Source: Mycobacterium xenopi
Lineage (GTDB): Bacteria; Actinomycetota; Actinomycetes; Mycobacteriales; Mycobacteriaceae
Assembly: GCF_009936235.1 (NCBI RefSeq)
Contig: NZ_AP022314.1
Coordinates: 1,612,001 to 1,676,000, forward strand
Direction: 5' to 3'
DNA length: 64,000 bases
This document shows positions 34,145 to 43,460 of this stretch, piece after piece. The notes beneath the pieces were generated by a model. It was given only the letters and a program-made list of their open reading frames with translations, had not been told where the DNA came from and ran no database searches. The translations under genes and the position numbers were made by a program. Positions within the stretch are counted from its first letter, which is position 1; each line of letters opens with the position of its first letter.

Positions 34145-35974
34145 GTGACTGATACGGACCTCATCACGGCGGGCGACAGCACCAACAACGACAAGCTGTC
34201 GAGTTCCGTGACCTCACAAACTGTTTTGCCCACTGACTCCAACACCGAAAGCGCGGCGCCATCCGAAGCCGGGACTGCGGTGTCGGACGGTTCGCTGTCA
34301 GCGATGGTGCTGCCCGAGCTGCGGGCGCTGGCCAATCGAGCTGGCGTCAAAGGCGCGTCGGGCATGCGCAAAAACGAACTGATCGCCGCGATCCGAGAAA
34401 CTCAGGGCCAGGCTAACGGCGGGCAATCCGACGTCGCAGCTTCACCTGACAGCGATCACAGCGCGAACGACGCTGCGGGCGCGCAGGTCGAAGCGTCGGC
34501 CGGATCGGCCGGTGCCGAGGCGTCGAGCCGGGAACGACGCAGCGCCGTCCGGGAGCCCGGATCACCCGCTGCGACGGCAGTCGCTGAGCAGGGCGAAGTC
34601 GACCAGGTCGACGCGGTACCCGCTGAAACCGCTCCACCAGACACCAAGCCGGAGCAAGCCGAGAAACCCAGCGAAGTTGGCGGTGATCAGCAAGGTCCCG
34701 ACGGGCAGGGACGCGCCGACGAGGAGGGGGAAGGCCGGCAGGGCCGCCGAGGACGGCGGTTCCGTGAGCGCAGGCGTCGTGGTGAACGCCTAGGCGACGG
34801 CGCCGACGCCGAGCTGCGGGAAGACGATGTCGTTCAGCCGGTGGCCGGCATTCTTGACGTTCTCGACAATTACGCGTTTGTGCGCACCTCCGGTTACCTG
34901 GCCGGCCCGCACGACGTCTACGTGTCGATGAACATGGTGCGAAAGAACGGCTTGCGTCGGGGTGACGCGATCACCGGTGCCGTTCGGGTGCCCAGGGAGG
35001 GCGAGCAGCCCAACCAGCGCCAGAAGTTCAATCCGCTGGTGCGTCTGGACAGCGTCAACGGCGGGCCGGTCGAGGACGCCAAGAAACGTCCGGATTTCGG
35101 CAAGCTAACCCCCCTGTACCCCAACCAGCGGCTCCGCCTGGAAACCTCCACCGAGAAGCTGACCACCCGGGTTATCGACCTGGTCATGCCGATCGGTAAG
35201 GGTCAGCGCGCGCTGATCGTCTCGCCCCCGAAGGCGGGTAAGACCACGATCCTCAAGGACATCGCCAACGCGATCACCAAGAACAATCCGGAATGCCACT
35301 TGATGGTCGTCCTGGTCGACGAGCGGCCGGAAGAGGTCACCGATATGCAGCGCTCGGTCAAGGGCGAGGTGATCGCCTCCACCTTCGACCGGCCACCGTC
35401 AGACCACACCACAGTTGCCGAACTTGCGATCGAGCGAGCCAAGCGGCTCGTCGAGCAGCGCCAAGACGTCGTCGTGTTGCTCGACTCGATCACCCGGTTG
35501 GGACGCGCCTACAACAACGCCTCGCCGGCGTCGGGGCGCATTCTGTCCGGTGGTGTGGACTCCACGGCGCTGTACCCGCCGAAGCGGTTCCTCGGGGCGG
35601 CCCGCAACATCGAAGAAGGCGGTTCGCTGACGGTGATCGCGACGGCGATGGTGGAGACCGGCTCGCAGGGTGACACCGTGATCTTCGAGGAGTTCAAGGG
35701 CACCGGCAACGCCGAACTCAAACTGGACCGCAAGATCGCTGAACGGCGAGTGTTCCCCGCGGTCGACGTGAACCCCTCCGGTACCCGCAAGGACGAGCTG
35801 TTGCTCTCGCCCGACGAGTTCGCGATCGTGCACAAGCTGCGGCGGCTGCTGTCCGGCCTGGACCCGCATCAGGCGATCGACTTGCTGATCTCGCAGCTGC
35901 GCAAGACGAAGAACAACTACGAGTTCCTGGTGCAGGTGTCCAAGACGACTCCGGGCAGTCTCGACACCGACTAG
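34145..35974 (+). CDS. rho: Transcription termination factor Rho
   Basis: 609 aa, GTG start. Residues ~50-85 form the Rho N-terminal helical domain (LSAMVLPELRALANRAGVKG). Residues ~90-225 are the long Arg/Glu/Gly-rich insertion typical of high-GC actinobacterial Rho, ending GRRGRRFRERRRRGERLG. The RNA-binding OB fold follows (GILDVLDNYAFVRTSGYL), then the RecA-like motor with Walker A PPKAGKTT (~360) and VVVLLDSITRLGRAYN (~441). Complete. The hexamer loads on RNA and ends transcription, including of untranslated genes. Confidence 0.94.
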   Translation: MTDTDLITAGDSTNNDKLSSSVTSQTVLPTDSNTESAAPSEAGTAVSDGSLSAMVLPELRALANRAGVKGASGMRKNELIAAIRETQGQANGGQSDVAASPDSDHSANDAAGAQVEASAGSAGAEASSRERRSAVREPGSPAATAVAEQGEVDQVDAVPAETAPPDTKPEQAEKPSEVGGDQQGPDGQGRADEEGEGRQGRRGRRFRERRRRGERLGDGADAELREDDVVQPVAGILDVLDNYAFVRTSGYLAGPHDVYVSMNMVRKNGLRRGDAITGAVRVPREGEQPNQRQKFNPLVRLDSVNGGPVEDAKKRPDFGKLTPLYPNQRLRLETSTEKLTTRVIDLVMPIGKGQRALIVSPPKAGKTTILKDIANAITKNNPECHLMVVLVDERPEEVTDMQRSVKGEVIASTFDRPPSDHTTVAELAIERAKRLVEQRQDVVVLLDSITRLGRAYNNASPASGRILSGGVDSTALYPPKRFLGAARNIEEGGSLTVIATAMVETGSQGDTVIFEEFKGTGNAELKLDRKIAERRVFPAVDVNPSGTRKDELLLSPDEFAIVHKLRRLLSGLDPHQAIDLLISQLRKTKNNYEFLVQVSKTTPGSLDTD

Positions 35975-36034
35975 GGATCGCCACGCCGACCGGCGTGACG
36001 GTGCTCACACCGGCCCTGCTTAAAGTGATGAGCC

Positions 36035-37654
36035 GTGGCCGAAACCATCCAGCAGCTGCTTCGCGAGCGGATCGACGACCCGACCCCGGCGGTGAAATAC
36101 GCCGACCGGGTGTGGACGTGGCGTGAGCACCTGGCCGAGGCATCCACCATGGCAGCGGCGTTGATCGGCATCGCCGATCCCCAACGGCCCCTGCACGTCG
36201 GCGCGCTGCTGGGCAACACCCCTGAGATGCTCACCGCGATGGCCGCCGCTGCGCTGGGCGGATACGTGCTTTGCGGGATCAACGACACTCGCCGCGGGGC
36301 CGCGCTGGCAAACGACATTCTGCGGGCCGACTGCCAGCTCCTGCTCATCGATCCCGAGCACCGTGATCTGCTCGACGGGCTGGAGTTGCCCGGTGTGCAG
36401 GTATTCGACACGTCGAGCAGTAACTGGTCGGCTTTGCTGGCGTCGGCCGGTCCGCTTCAGCCCCACCGGGAAGTCGCGCCGACCGACACCTTCATGATGA
36501 TCTTCACGTCGGGGACCAGCGGTGAGCCGAAAGCGGTGCAGGTAATGCATTTGACGGTCCTCTTCGCCGGTTCGACACTGATCGAGCGATTCGAGATCAC
36601 GCCCGACGACGTTTGTTACCTTTCGATGCCGCTGTTTCACTCGAACGCGTTGCTGGCCGGGTGGAGCGTGGCGGTGGGATCCGGTGCGGCGATGGTCCCG
36701 GCCAAATTCTCGGCATCCCGGCTGCTCGCCGACCTGCGCCGGTACGGGGCGACGTTCATGAACTACGTCGGCAAACCCTTGGCGTACGTGCTTGCCACAC
36801 CCGAGCAGCCCGATGACCGCGACAACCCGTTGCGGGTGGCGTTCGGCAACGAGGCCAGCGATCGTGACATCGCCGAATTCAGCCGGCGCTTCGACTGCAC
36901 GGTATGGGACGGGTTCGGGTCCACCGAGGGAGCGATCATCATCACCCGGGAAGACGGGTGTCCGCCCGGCTCGTTGGGCCGCGGTTTTCCCGGTGTCGCG
37001 ATCTACAACCCGCAGACCGGTACCGAATGCCCGCCGGCCGTATTCGACGACGACGGTGCCCTGGCCAATCCCGACGAAGCGATCGGCGAGCTGGTCAATA
37101 CGTCCGGCGCGGGCTTGTTCGCCGGTTACTACAACGATCCCGAAGCCACAAGTGCCCGGCTTCGAGACGGCATGTTCTGGTCGGGCGACCTCGCTTACCG
37201 CGACGAGGATGGCTGGATCTACTTCGCGGGGCGCAGCGCGGACTGGTTGCGCGTTGACGGCGAGAACATGACCACCGCGCCCATCGAACGCATTCTGCAG
37301 CGGCTGCCGGCGATCAACCACGTCGCGGTCTACGCGGTGCCCGACGAGCGTGTCGGCGACCAGGTGATGGCTGCAATTGTGTTGCAAGACAACGCCGATC
37401 TGACACCCGAGGAGTTCGGTAAGTTCCTCGCGGCGCAGCCCGATTTGTCACCGAAGGCGTGGCCGAGGCATGTCTGGCTCACCGATCGCTTGCCGACCAC
37501 AGCAACCAACAAGATCCTCAAGCGCGAGCTGACGGCGCGGGGTGCCAGACCCGACGGCGGTGTTCTGTGGACGCGGGCGGCACCCAGCAACACCTACGTC
37601 GTCGTGGATCGCAATCCGAAGAACCAAAAGGTCTATGAGGTAAGCCACGGATAG
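36035..37654 (+). CDS. FadD1/FadD17-like fatty acyl-CoA synthetase
   Basis: 539 aa, ANL superfamily. AMP-binding P-loop IFTSGTSGEPKAV (~156-168), GFGSTEG (~296), SGDLAYRDEDGW (~386) and the C-terminal catalytic-lysine region TATNKILKREL (~490). The start MAETIQQLLRERIDDPTPAVKY resembles FadD1 (Rv1750c) as I recall it, with FadD17 next closest. It activates a fatty or steroid-side-chain acid with ATP and CoA. It lies between rho and rpmE, which are adjacent in M. tuberculosis, so it is an insertion into a conserved block. Confidence 0.8.
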   Translation: MAETIQQLLRERIDDPTPAVKYADRVWTWREHLAEASTMAAALIGIADPQRPLHVGALLGNTPEMLTAMAAAALGGYVLCGINDTRRGAALANDILRADCQLLLIDPEHRDLLDGLELPGVQVFDTSSSNWSALLASAGPLQPHREVAPTDTFMMIFTSGTSGEPKAVQVMHLTVLFAGSTLIERFEITPDDVCYLSMPLFHSNALLAGWSVAVGSGAAMVPAKFSASRLLADLRRYGATFMNYVGKPLAYVLATPEQPDDRDNPLRVAFGNEASDRDIAEFSRRFDCTVWDGFGSTEGAIIITREDGCPPGSLGRGFPGVAIYNPQTGTECPPAVFDDDGALANPDEAIGELVNTSGAGLFAGYYNDPEATSARLRDGMFWSGDLAYRDEDGWIYFAGRSADWLRVDGENMTTAPIERILQRLPAINHVAVYAVPDERVGDQVMAAIVLQDNADLTPEEFGKFLAAQPDLSPKAWPRHVWLTDRLPTTATNKILKRELTARGARPDGGVLWTRAAPSNTYVVVDRNPKNQKVYEVSHG

Positions 37655-37699
37655 CCGCCGCGCCATTGGCTCGGGAATGCCCGGGCTTAACCCTGTGTT

Positions 37700-37729
37700 T
37701 TGGGCTTATGGTGGTTGACCTGGCATAAT
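37700..37729 (+). promoter_or_regulatory. Candidate rpmE promoter
   Basis: CATAAT (37724-37729) with TTGGGC (37700-37705) 18 bp upstream, about 95 bp before rpmE. A TTGACC at 37715-37720 overlaps the spacer and is too close to pair with this -10. Moderate pattern match only. Confidence 0.35.
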
Positions 37730-37827
37730 CGACCGCCAGGCAGCACGGGCAAAGCTCAGGTTGGAAGTTCAGGCCTTACGGCCGATCGGGTCCAGGCGAC
37801 CCGGCGGCCACGATCGAAAAGGACATC

Positions 37828-38085
37828 ATGAAACCCGGCATTCACCCGCCTTACGTCGAGACCACGGTTGTCTGTAGCTGCGGCAACACCTTCCAGACCC
37901 GCAGCACCAAACAGAGCGGTCGCATCGTGGTGGAGGTGTGCTCGCAGTGCCATCCGTTCTACACGGGCAAGCAGAAGATCCTCGACAGCGGTGGACGGGT
38001 GGCTCGCTTCGAAAGGCGGTACGGCAAGCGCAGGACCGGCGCCGACAAGGAAGCCAACGTCGAGAAGACCAAGGCCGACAAGTAG
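37828..38085 (+). CDS. rpmE: 50S ribosomal protein L31, zinc-binding form
   Basis: 85 aa. Four cysteines (C16, C18, C38, C41) make the zinc site of the C+ L31 type, used when zinc is sufficient; C- paralogs are normally induced by Zur elsewhere. The core MKPGIHPPYVETTVVCSCG is conserved and the tail is Lys-rich. Followed after 78 bp by prfA. Confidence 0.93.
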   Translation: MKPGIHPPYVETTVVCSCGNTFQTRSTKQSGRIVVEVCSQCHPFYTGKQKILDSGGRVARFERRYGKRRTGADKEANVEKTKADK

Positions 38086-38163
38086 CCGGCTGACCGACGC
38101 CCGAACTGTCGCGGAACTCCGCGCAGGCCGGGCGTCGTTTGGTGTTCGGGGCAGGAGGGTGAC

Positions 38164-39237
38164 ATGACGCAAAGCGTGCAGGCGATCGACGCACTGCTTG
38201 CCGAACACGCCGACCTCGAGCGTCGGTTGGCCGACCCCGAACTGCACACCAATCCTGCCGCAGCCCGCAAAGCGGGACGCCGCTTCGCACAGCTGGCGCC
38301 GATCGTCGCCGCCTACCGCAAGCTGGAATCGGCGCGCGGCGACCTGGAGACCGCCCGGGAACTGGCAACCTCCGATGAGTCGTTTGCCGCTGAGGTTGCC
38401 GAACTGGAAACGCGGGTGGCCGAACTGGACACCCAACTCACCGACATGCTTGCGCCGCGTGATCCGCACGATCCCGACGACATCGTGCTGGAGGTTAAGT
38501 CCGGTGAGGGCGGGGAGGAGTCGGCGCTGTTCGCCGCCGACCTGGCCCGGATGTACATCCGCTACGCCGAGCGCCGCGGCTGGACGGTGACGGTCCTAGA
38601 CGAAACCACCTCAGACCTAGGCGGCTACAAAGACGCGACACTATCCATCGCGAGCAAGGGCGACTCGCCGGAGGGGGTTTGGTCGCGGATGAAGTTCGAA
38701 GGCGGCGTGCACCGGGTCCAGCGGGTGCCGGTGACCGAATCGCAGGGACGAGTGCACACCTCGGCGGCCGGGGTGCTGGTTTACCCCGAACCCGAGGAAA
38801 TCGGCGAGGTGCAGATCGACGAGTCGGACCTGCGCATCGACGTCTACCGATCCTCCGGCAAGGGTGGGCAAGGCGTCAACACCACCGACTCCGCGGTGCG
38901 AATCACCCATCTACCCACCGGCATCGTCGTCACCTGCCAAAACGAGCGCTCCCAATTGCAGAACAAGACCCGCGCACTGCAGGTGCTTGCCGCGCGTCTG
39001 CAGGCGATGGTCGAGGAGCAGGCACTGGCAGACGCGTCCGCAGACCGGGCGAGCCAGATCCGCACCGTGGACCGCAGCGAACGCATCCGCACCTACAACT
39101 TTCCGGAAAACCGCATCACCGACCATCGGATCGGGTACAAGGCGCACAATCTCGATCAGGTTCTCGACGGTGACCTCGACGCGCTGTTCGACGCGCTGGC
39201 CGCCGCCGACCGGCAGGCGCGATTACAGCAAGCATGA
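38164..39237 (+). CDS. prfA: Peptide chain release factor 1
   Basis: 357 aa. The catalytic GGQ is in SSGKGGQGVNTTDSAVR (~233-240), and the PxT-like stop-codon-recognition region lies in HRVQRVPVTESQGRVHTSAA (~185-205). Recognises UAA/UAG and hydrolyses peptidyl-tRNA. Overlaps prmC (ATGA), whose product methylates the GGQ glutamine. Confidence 0.95.
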   Translation: MTQSVQAIDALLAEHADLERRLADPELHTNPAAARKAGRRFAQLAPIVAAYRKLESARGDLETARELATSDESFAAEVAELETRVAELDTQLTDMLAPRDPHDPDDIVLEVKSGEGGEESALFAADLARMYIRYAERRGWTVTVLDETTSDLGGYKDATLSIASKGDSPEGVWSRMKFEGGVHRVQRVPVTESQGRVHTSAAGVLVYPEPEEIGEVQIDESDLRIDVYRSSGKGGQGVNTTDSAVRITHLPTGIVVTCQNERSQLQNKTRALQVLAARLQAMVEEQALADASADRASQIRTVDRSERIRTYNFPENRITDHRIGYKAHNLDQVLDGDLDALFDALAAADRQARLQQA

Positions 39238-40082
39238 CCACGCAACTGCGACAGGCAATCGCTTGCGCGGCAGCGGTGCTCGCAGAGGCGGGCATAGGCT
39301 CGGCGCGCTATGACGCCGAGGAGTTGGCCGCGCACCTGGCCGGGGTTGAGCGCGGCCGGCTGCCATTGCTCGACCCGCCCGATGAGCAGTTCTTCGACCA
39401 GTACCGCGACTTGGTCAGTGCGCGTTCCCGACGGGTGCCGCTTCAGCATCTCACCGGGACAGTGGCATTCGGCCCGGTGACGTTGCAGGTTGGTCCCGGC
39501 GTGTTTATCCCGCGCCCCGAAACCGAGGCCATGCTGGAGTGGGCGTGCACGCAACAACTTGGGGCGGGGCCGGTAATCGTTGACCTCTGCACCGGATCCG
39601 GCGCGCTGGCGGTCGCGTTGGCTCGGCACTGGCCGCACGCGCGGGTGATCGCCGTCGACGACTCCGAGACCGCGGTTGACTACGCGCGTCGCAACGCCGC
39701 GGGCACCGCCGCCGAAGTCGTGCTTGCTGATGTCACAGCGCCGGGCCTGTTTCCTGATCTTGACGGTAAGGTCGACCTCCTGGTGGCCAACCCGCCCTAT
39801 ATCCCGGACTGTGCTTCACTGGAAACCGAAGTGGCTCAATATGATCCACCACACGCGGTGTTCGGGGGCCCAGATGGGATGGCGGTGATCGCCGCCGTGG
39901 TCGGCCACGCCGGACGGTTACTGCGCCCGGGTGGTCTGCTCGCCGTCGAGCACGACGACGCGGCATCGGCGCAAACCGTCGAAATAGTCTGTAACACAAG
40001 GTGTTTCGACGACATCGTGGCTCGACGAGATTTCGCGGGCCGACCGCGGTTCGTCACCGCCCGCAGGATGGGTGAACGATGA
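39234..40082 (+). CDS. prmC: Release factor glutamine methyltransferase PrmC (HemK)
   Basis: 282 aa. The SAM-binding motif VDLCTGSGALAVALA (~118-132) and catalytic NPPYIP (~185-190) are present; the N-terminal five-helix domain precedes them. Methylates the Gln of the GGQ motif in RF1/RF2. Overlaps prfA upstream and the sua5-like gene downstream, each by 4 bp, so translation is coupled. Confidence 0.93.
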   Translation: MTTQLRQAIACAAAVLAEAGIGSARYDAEELAAHLAGVERGRLPLLDPPDEQFFDQYRDLVSARSRRVPLQHLTGTVAFGPVTLQVGPGVFIPRPETEAMLEWACTQQLGAGPVIVDLCTGSGALAVALARHWPHARVIAVDDSETAVDYARRNAAGTAAEVVLADVTAPGLFPDLDGKVDLLVANPPYIPDCASLETEVAQYDPPHAVFGGPDGMAVIAAVVGHAGRLLRPGGLLAVEHDDAASAQTVEIVCNTRCFDDIVARRDFAGRPRFVTARRMGER

Positions 40083-40732
40083 CCGAGCTGTTCGACTGCC
40101 GCGACCCCAGTCAGCGCTCCCGCGGGATCGCGTCAGCGGTCAAGGCCGTCAAAAGCGGCAGGCTGGTGGTCATGCCAACCGACACCGTCTACGGCATCGG
40201 CGCCGACGCTTTCGACAGCTCCGCCGTGGCCGCGCTGTTGGCGGCCAAGGGGCGCGGGCGCGACATGCCGGTTGGTGTGCTGGTTGGTTCCTGGCAGACA
40301 ATCGACGGACTGGCCCTCACCGTGCCGGAGGCCGCGCGGCAACTGATCCGCGCCTTCTGGCCCGGCGCGCTGAGCCTGGTGATCCAACACGCTCCGTCGC
40401 TGCAGTGGGATCTCGGCAATGCCCGCGGCACCGTGATGCTGCGAATGCCGTTGCACCCGGTGGCAATCGAGGTGCTACGCGAAGTCGGGCCGATGGCGGT
40501 GTCCAGCGCCAACATTTCCGGTCAACGGCCCGCGGTCGCCGTCGGCGACGCCCGGCGCCAACTCGGCGACCTTGTCGACGTCTACCTCGACGCGGGCCCC
40601 TCCGCCGAGCAGGCAGCCTCCACGATTGTGGACTTGACTGGCCCTAGCCCCCGCATCCTGCGCTCGGGACCGGTCAGCGCCGAGGCCATCGGTCGGGTCC
40701 TCGGCTTGGATCCTGCAAGTTTGACGGACTGA
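40079..40732 (+). CDS. Threonylcarbamoyl-AMP synthase (Sua5/YwlC/YrdC family)
   Basis: 217 aa, YrdC domain only. KSGRLVVMPTDTVYGIGADAF (~23-43) is the family hallmark; KGRGRDMPVGVLV and SSANISGQRP carry further nucleotide contacts. Forms threonylcarbamoyl-AMP for the t6A37 tRNA modification. The short form lacks the SUA5 C-terminal domain. Equivalent to M. tuberculosis Rv1301; co-translated with prmC. Confidence 0.9.
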   Translation: MTELFDCRDPSQRSRGIASAVKAVKSGRLVVMPTDTVYGIGADAFDSSAVAALLAAKGRGRDMPVGVLVGSWQTIDGLALTVPEAARQLIRAFWPGALSLVIQHAPSLQWDLGNARGTVMLRMPLHPVAIEVLREVGPMAVSSANISGQRPAVAVGDARRQLGDLVDVYLDAGPSAEQAASTIVDLTGPSPRILRSGPVSAEAIGRVLGLDPASLTD

Positions 40733-40735
40733 CCC

Positions 40736-41944
40736 GTGCAGTACGGTCTCGGCGTGGTTAGCGATGCCGACAGCCTGGCCGCCGGCCTGCTGGCCCTATC
40801 TGACCGCGGCGCGGGAGTCCCGCTGCGCGAACTTGCGCTCGTCGGGCTGACCGCTGCGATCGTCACCTATTTCACGACCGGGCCGGTGCGGGTGCTGGCC
40901 ACCCGATTCGGGGCGGTGGCCTATCCACGGGAACGCGACGTACACGTCACACCGACCCCCAGGATGGGTGGGCTTGCGATGTTCCTGGGCGTTGTCTCCG
41001 CGGTCTTTCTGGCATCCCAGCTTCCGGCCCTGACCCGAGGTTTCGTCTATTCCTCCGGCATGCCCGCGGTGGTGGTGGCCAGCGCGGTGATCATGGGCAT
41101 CGGGCTGATCGACGACCGGTGGGGTCTGGACGCACTGACCAAGTTCGCCGGCCAGATCACCGCGGCCAGCGTGCTGGTCACCATGGGCGTGGCCTGGAGC
41201 GTGCTGTATATCCCGCTCGGCGGTGTCGGCACCATCGTGTTGGACCAAGTCTCCTCGATCCTGCTCACCCTGGCGCTGACCGTGTCGATCGTCAACGCCA
41301 TGAACTTCGTCGACGGGCTCGACGGATTGGCCGCAGGCTTGGGCCTCATCACGGCGCTCGCGATCTGCATGTTCTCCGTCGGTTTGCTGCGCGACCACGG
41401 GGGAGACGTGTTGTTCTACCCGCCGGCGGTGATCTCGGTGGTACTCGCGGGGGCGTGTCTGGGTTTTCTGCCGCATAACTTTTACCCGGCCAAGATCTTC
41501 ATGGGGGACTCCGGTTCGATGCTGATCGGCCTCATGTTGGCCGCCGCGTCGACGACTGCCGCGGGACCGATATCGCAGAACGCGTACGGCGCGCGTGACG
41601 TGTTCGCTTTGCTGTCCCCCTTCCTGCTAGTGGTTGCGGTGATGTTCGTGCCGATGCTCGACCTGCTGCTGGCGATCGTGCGGCGCACCCGCGCCGGCCG
41701 CAGCGCATTCAGTCCCGACAAGATGCACTTGCATCATCGCCTGTTGCAGATCGGCCATTCGCACCGTCGGGTAGTGCTGTTGATCTATCTATGGGTAGCC
41801 ATCGTGGCGTTCGGCACCGCGAGCACGATTTTCTTCAACCCGCGCGACACCGGAGCAGTGATGCTGGCGGCGATCGCGATCGCGATTATCGCGACGTTGG
41901 TGCCCCTTCTCCGCCGTCGCGATGATGTCTACGACGAGGAGTAG
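40736..41944 (+). CDS. wecA: Decaprenyl-phosphate GlcNAc-1-phosphate transferase WecA (Rfe)
   Basis: 402 aa with ~11 membrane segments. Catalytic loops: GLIDDRWGLD (~122), NAMNFVDGLDGLAAG (~185) and FMGDSGSML (~255), plus the HLHHRLLQIGHSHR loop near 328-341. Transfers GlcNAc-1-P to decaprenyl phosphate, the first step of the arabinogalactan linker unit. GTG at 40736 follows the previous stop by 3 nt. M. tuberculosis Rv1302 is 404 aa. Confidence 0.93.
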   Translation: MQYGLGVVSDADSLAAGLLALSDRGAGVPLRELALVGLTAAIVTYFTTGPVRVLATRFGAVAYPRERDVHVTPTPRMGGLAMFLGVVSAVFLASQLPALTRGFVYSSGMPAVVVASAVIMGIGLIDDRWGLDALTKFAGQITAASVLVTMGVAWSVLYIPLGGVGTIVLDQVSSILLTLALTVSIVNAMNFVDGLDGLAAGLGLITALAICMFSVGLLRDHGGDVLFYPPAVISVVLAGACLGFLPHNFYPAKIFMGDSGSMLIGLMLAAASTTAAGPISQNAYGARDVFALLSPFLLVVAVMFVPMLDLLLAIVRRTRAGRSAFSPDKMHLHHRLLQIGHSHRRVVLLIYLWVAIVAFGTASTIFFNPRDTGAVMLAAIAIAIIATLVPLLRRRDDVYDEE

Positions 41945-42170
41945 TAGGACGGTGTTTGATGTGGTACGGTGCAGGTAGAACCCCGAATGAGCCTCGCGGG
42001 TTGCCGGCCCACCCGGCCGTCGGAGAGGTCTCCGAGCGCGCCGACGTACGACCGACATAGGGAGCTATCCCTTGGGTGATTCCAGCGCGATGACGGGACT
42101 CCGATACGCTCTACGGGCCGAGCAACGATCAGCCAGGCGACTCCCTTATACCCGGGATTGAGGTGCACCA
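41945..42170 (+). other. atp operon leader / promoter region
   Basis: 226 bp between wecA and the first atp gene. It is GC-rich with TTGAGGTG just before the GTG start of the atpI-like gene. A TACGGT (41975-41980) could be a -10 but has no good -35; I see no convincing promoter or terminator hairpin. Confidence 0.3.
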
Positions 42171-42638
42171 GTGACGACACCAGCGCAAGACGCGCCGTTG
42201 GTGTTTCCCTCTGTTGCGTTCCGGCCGGTCCGTCTGCTTTTGATATGCCTCGCGCTGACTGCCGCCGCCCTCCCCATCGCTCACTGGCTCGGAAACCTGA
42301 TGCTTGGCGTGTTCTTCGGCATTGGTCTGCTAATGGGTTTGCTCAACGCCGTCCTGGTGGCGCGTTCGGTGTCGGTGATCACCGCCAAGGCGCATCCGCT
42401 CAAAAAGAGCATGGCGCTGAATTCGGCGACCCGGCTGGCGTTCCTCACGGTGATCGGTCTGGCCATCGCGTTTGCCTTCCGCCCCGCCGGGCTAGGGGTG
42501 GTGTTTGGGCTGGCGCTATTTCAGCTGTTGCTTGTGGTATCGACCGCACTGCCGGTTTGGAACAAGCTGCGCACCGGAGCCACGCAGTCGGCTTCAGACG
42601 GCGAGCGCGCGGAAGGGACGGCACCCAGCGATGATTGA
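42171..42638 (+). CDS. AtpI-like membrane protein heading the atp operon (Rv1303-like)
   Basis: 155 aa with four hydrophobic segments (LLLICLALTAAALPIAHWLG; LMLGVFFGIGLLMGLLNAVLVA; LAFLTVIGLAIAFAF; VFGLALFQLLLVVSTAL). Its place directly before atpB is that of AtpI/UncI, which helps c-ring assembly or Mg transport in other bacteria; sequence similarity to AtpI is low. The last codons overlap atpB by 8 bp. Confidence 0.8.
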   Translation: MTTPAQDAPLVFPSVAFRPVRLLLICLALTAAALPIAHWLGNLMLGVFFGIGLLMGLLNAVLVARSVSVITAKAHPLKKSMALNSATRLAFLTVIGLAIAFAFRPAGLGVVFGLALFQLLLVVSTALPVWNKLRTGATQSASDGERAEGTAPSDD

Positions 42639-43383
42639 GACAATCCTGGCCGACGCCCAGATCGAAGTCGGCGAGCACACCACGGCCAAATGGTTCGGGC
42701 TGACCGTCAACACCGACACGGTGCTCTCGACCGTCATCGCCGCGATCATCGTGATTGCACTGGCGTTTTATCTGCGCGCCAAGGTCACCTCGACCGGCGT
42801 GCCCAGCGGAGTGCAGTTGTTCTTCGAGGCGATCACCATCCAGATGCGCAACCAGATCGAGAGCACGATCGGCATGCGGATCGCACCATTCGTGCTGCCA
42901 CTGGCGGTCACCATCTTCGTGTTCATCCTGATTTCGAACTGGCTCGCGGTCCTGCCGCTGCAGGTCACTCAAAACGGGCACCCCACCGAGCTGCTCAAGC
43001 CGGCGGCAGCAGACATCAATTACGTGTTAGCGTTGGCGCTCTTCGTGTTTGTCTGCTACCACACGGCGGGAATCGCGCGACGCGGCATCCTGGGCCATCC
43101 GGTCAAACTCCTTAAAGGACATGTCGCGGCGCTGGCGCCGATCAACATGGTCGAGGAAGTCGCCAAGCCGATATCGCTGTCGCTGCGACTCTTCGGCAAC
43201 ATCTTTGCCGGCGGGATCATGGTGGCACTGATCGCGCTATTTCCGCCGTATATCTTGTGGGCGCCCAACGCCATCTGGAAGGCGTTTGACTTGTTCGTCG
43301 GGTTCATCCAGGCGTTTATCTTCGCGCTGTTGACGATCTTGTACTTCGCTCAGGCGATGGAGCTGGAAGAGGAGCACGGGTAA
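42631..43383 (+). CDS. atpB: ATP synthase subunit a
   Basis: 250 aa, the same as M. tuberculosis Rv1304. ATG at 42631 (MIETILADAQIEVGEH) is chosen over an in-frame GTG-type start 126 bp earlier, inside the atpI-like gene. The essential Arg of the proton half-channel is in the conserved SLSLRLFGNIFAGGIMVAL (~183-201). Five to six membrane segments. Forms the proton path with the c ring. Confidence 0.94.
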   Translation: MIETILADAQIEVGEHTTAKWFGLTVNTDTVLSTVIAAIIVIALAFYLRAKVTSTGVPSGVQLFFEAITIQMRNQIESTIGMRIAPFVLPLAVTIFVFILISNWLAVLPLQVTQNGHPTELLKPAAADINYVLALALFVFVCYHTAGIARRGILGHPVKLLKGHVAALAPINMVEEVAKPISLSLRLFGNIFAGGIMVALIALFPPYILWAPNAIWKAFDLFVGFIQAFIFALLTILYFAQAMELEEEHG

Positions 43384-43460
43384 GGCAGCCACGAATGGCA
43401 CACCGGGTCACTACTACGAGAGCCTGGTAGACGGCTACCAGACATCAAGGAGGATATGGA

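Noticed and set aside
36020..37387. 455-aa open frame antisense to the FadD1-like gene
   Set aside because: Shadow frame of a GC-rich gene; no recognisable domain.
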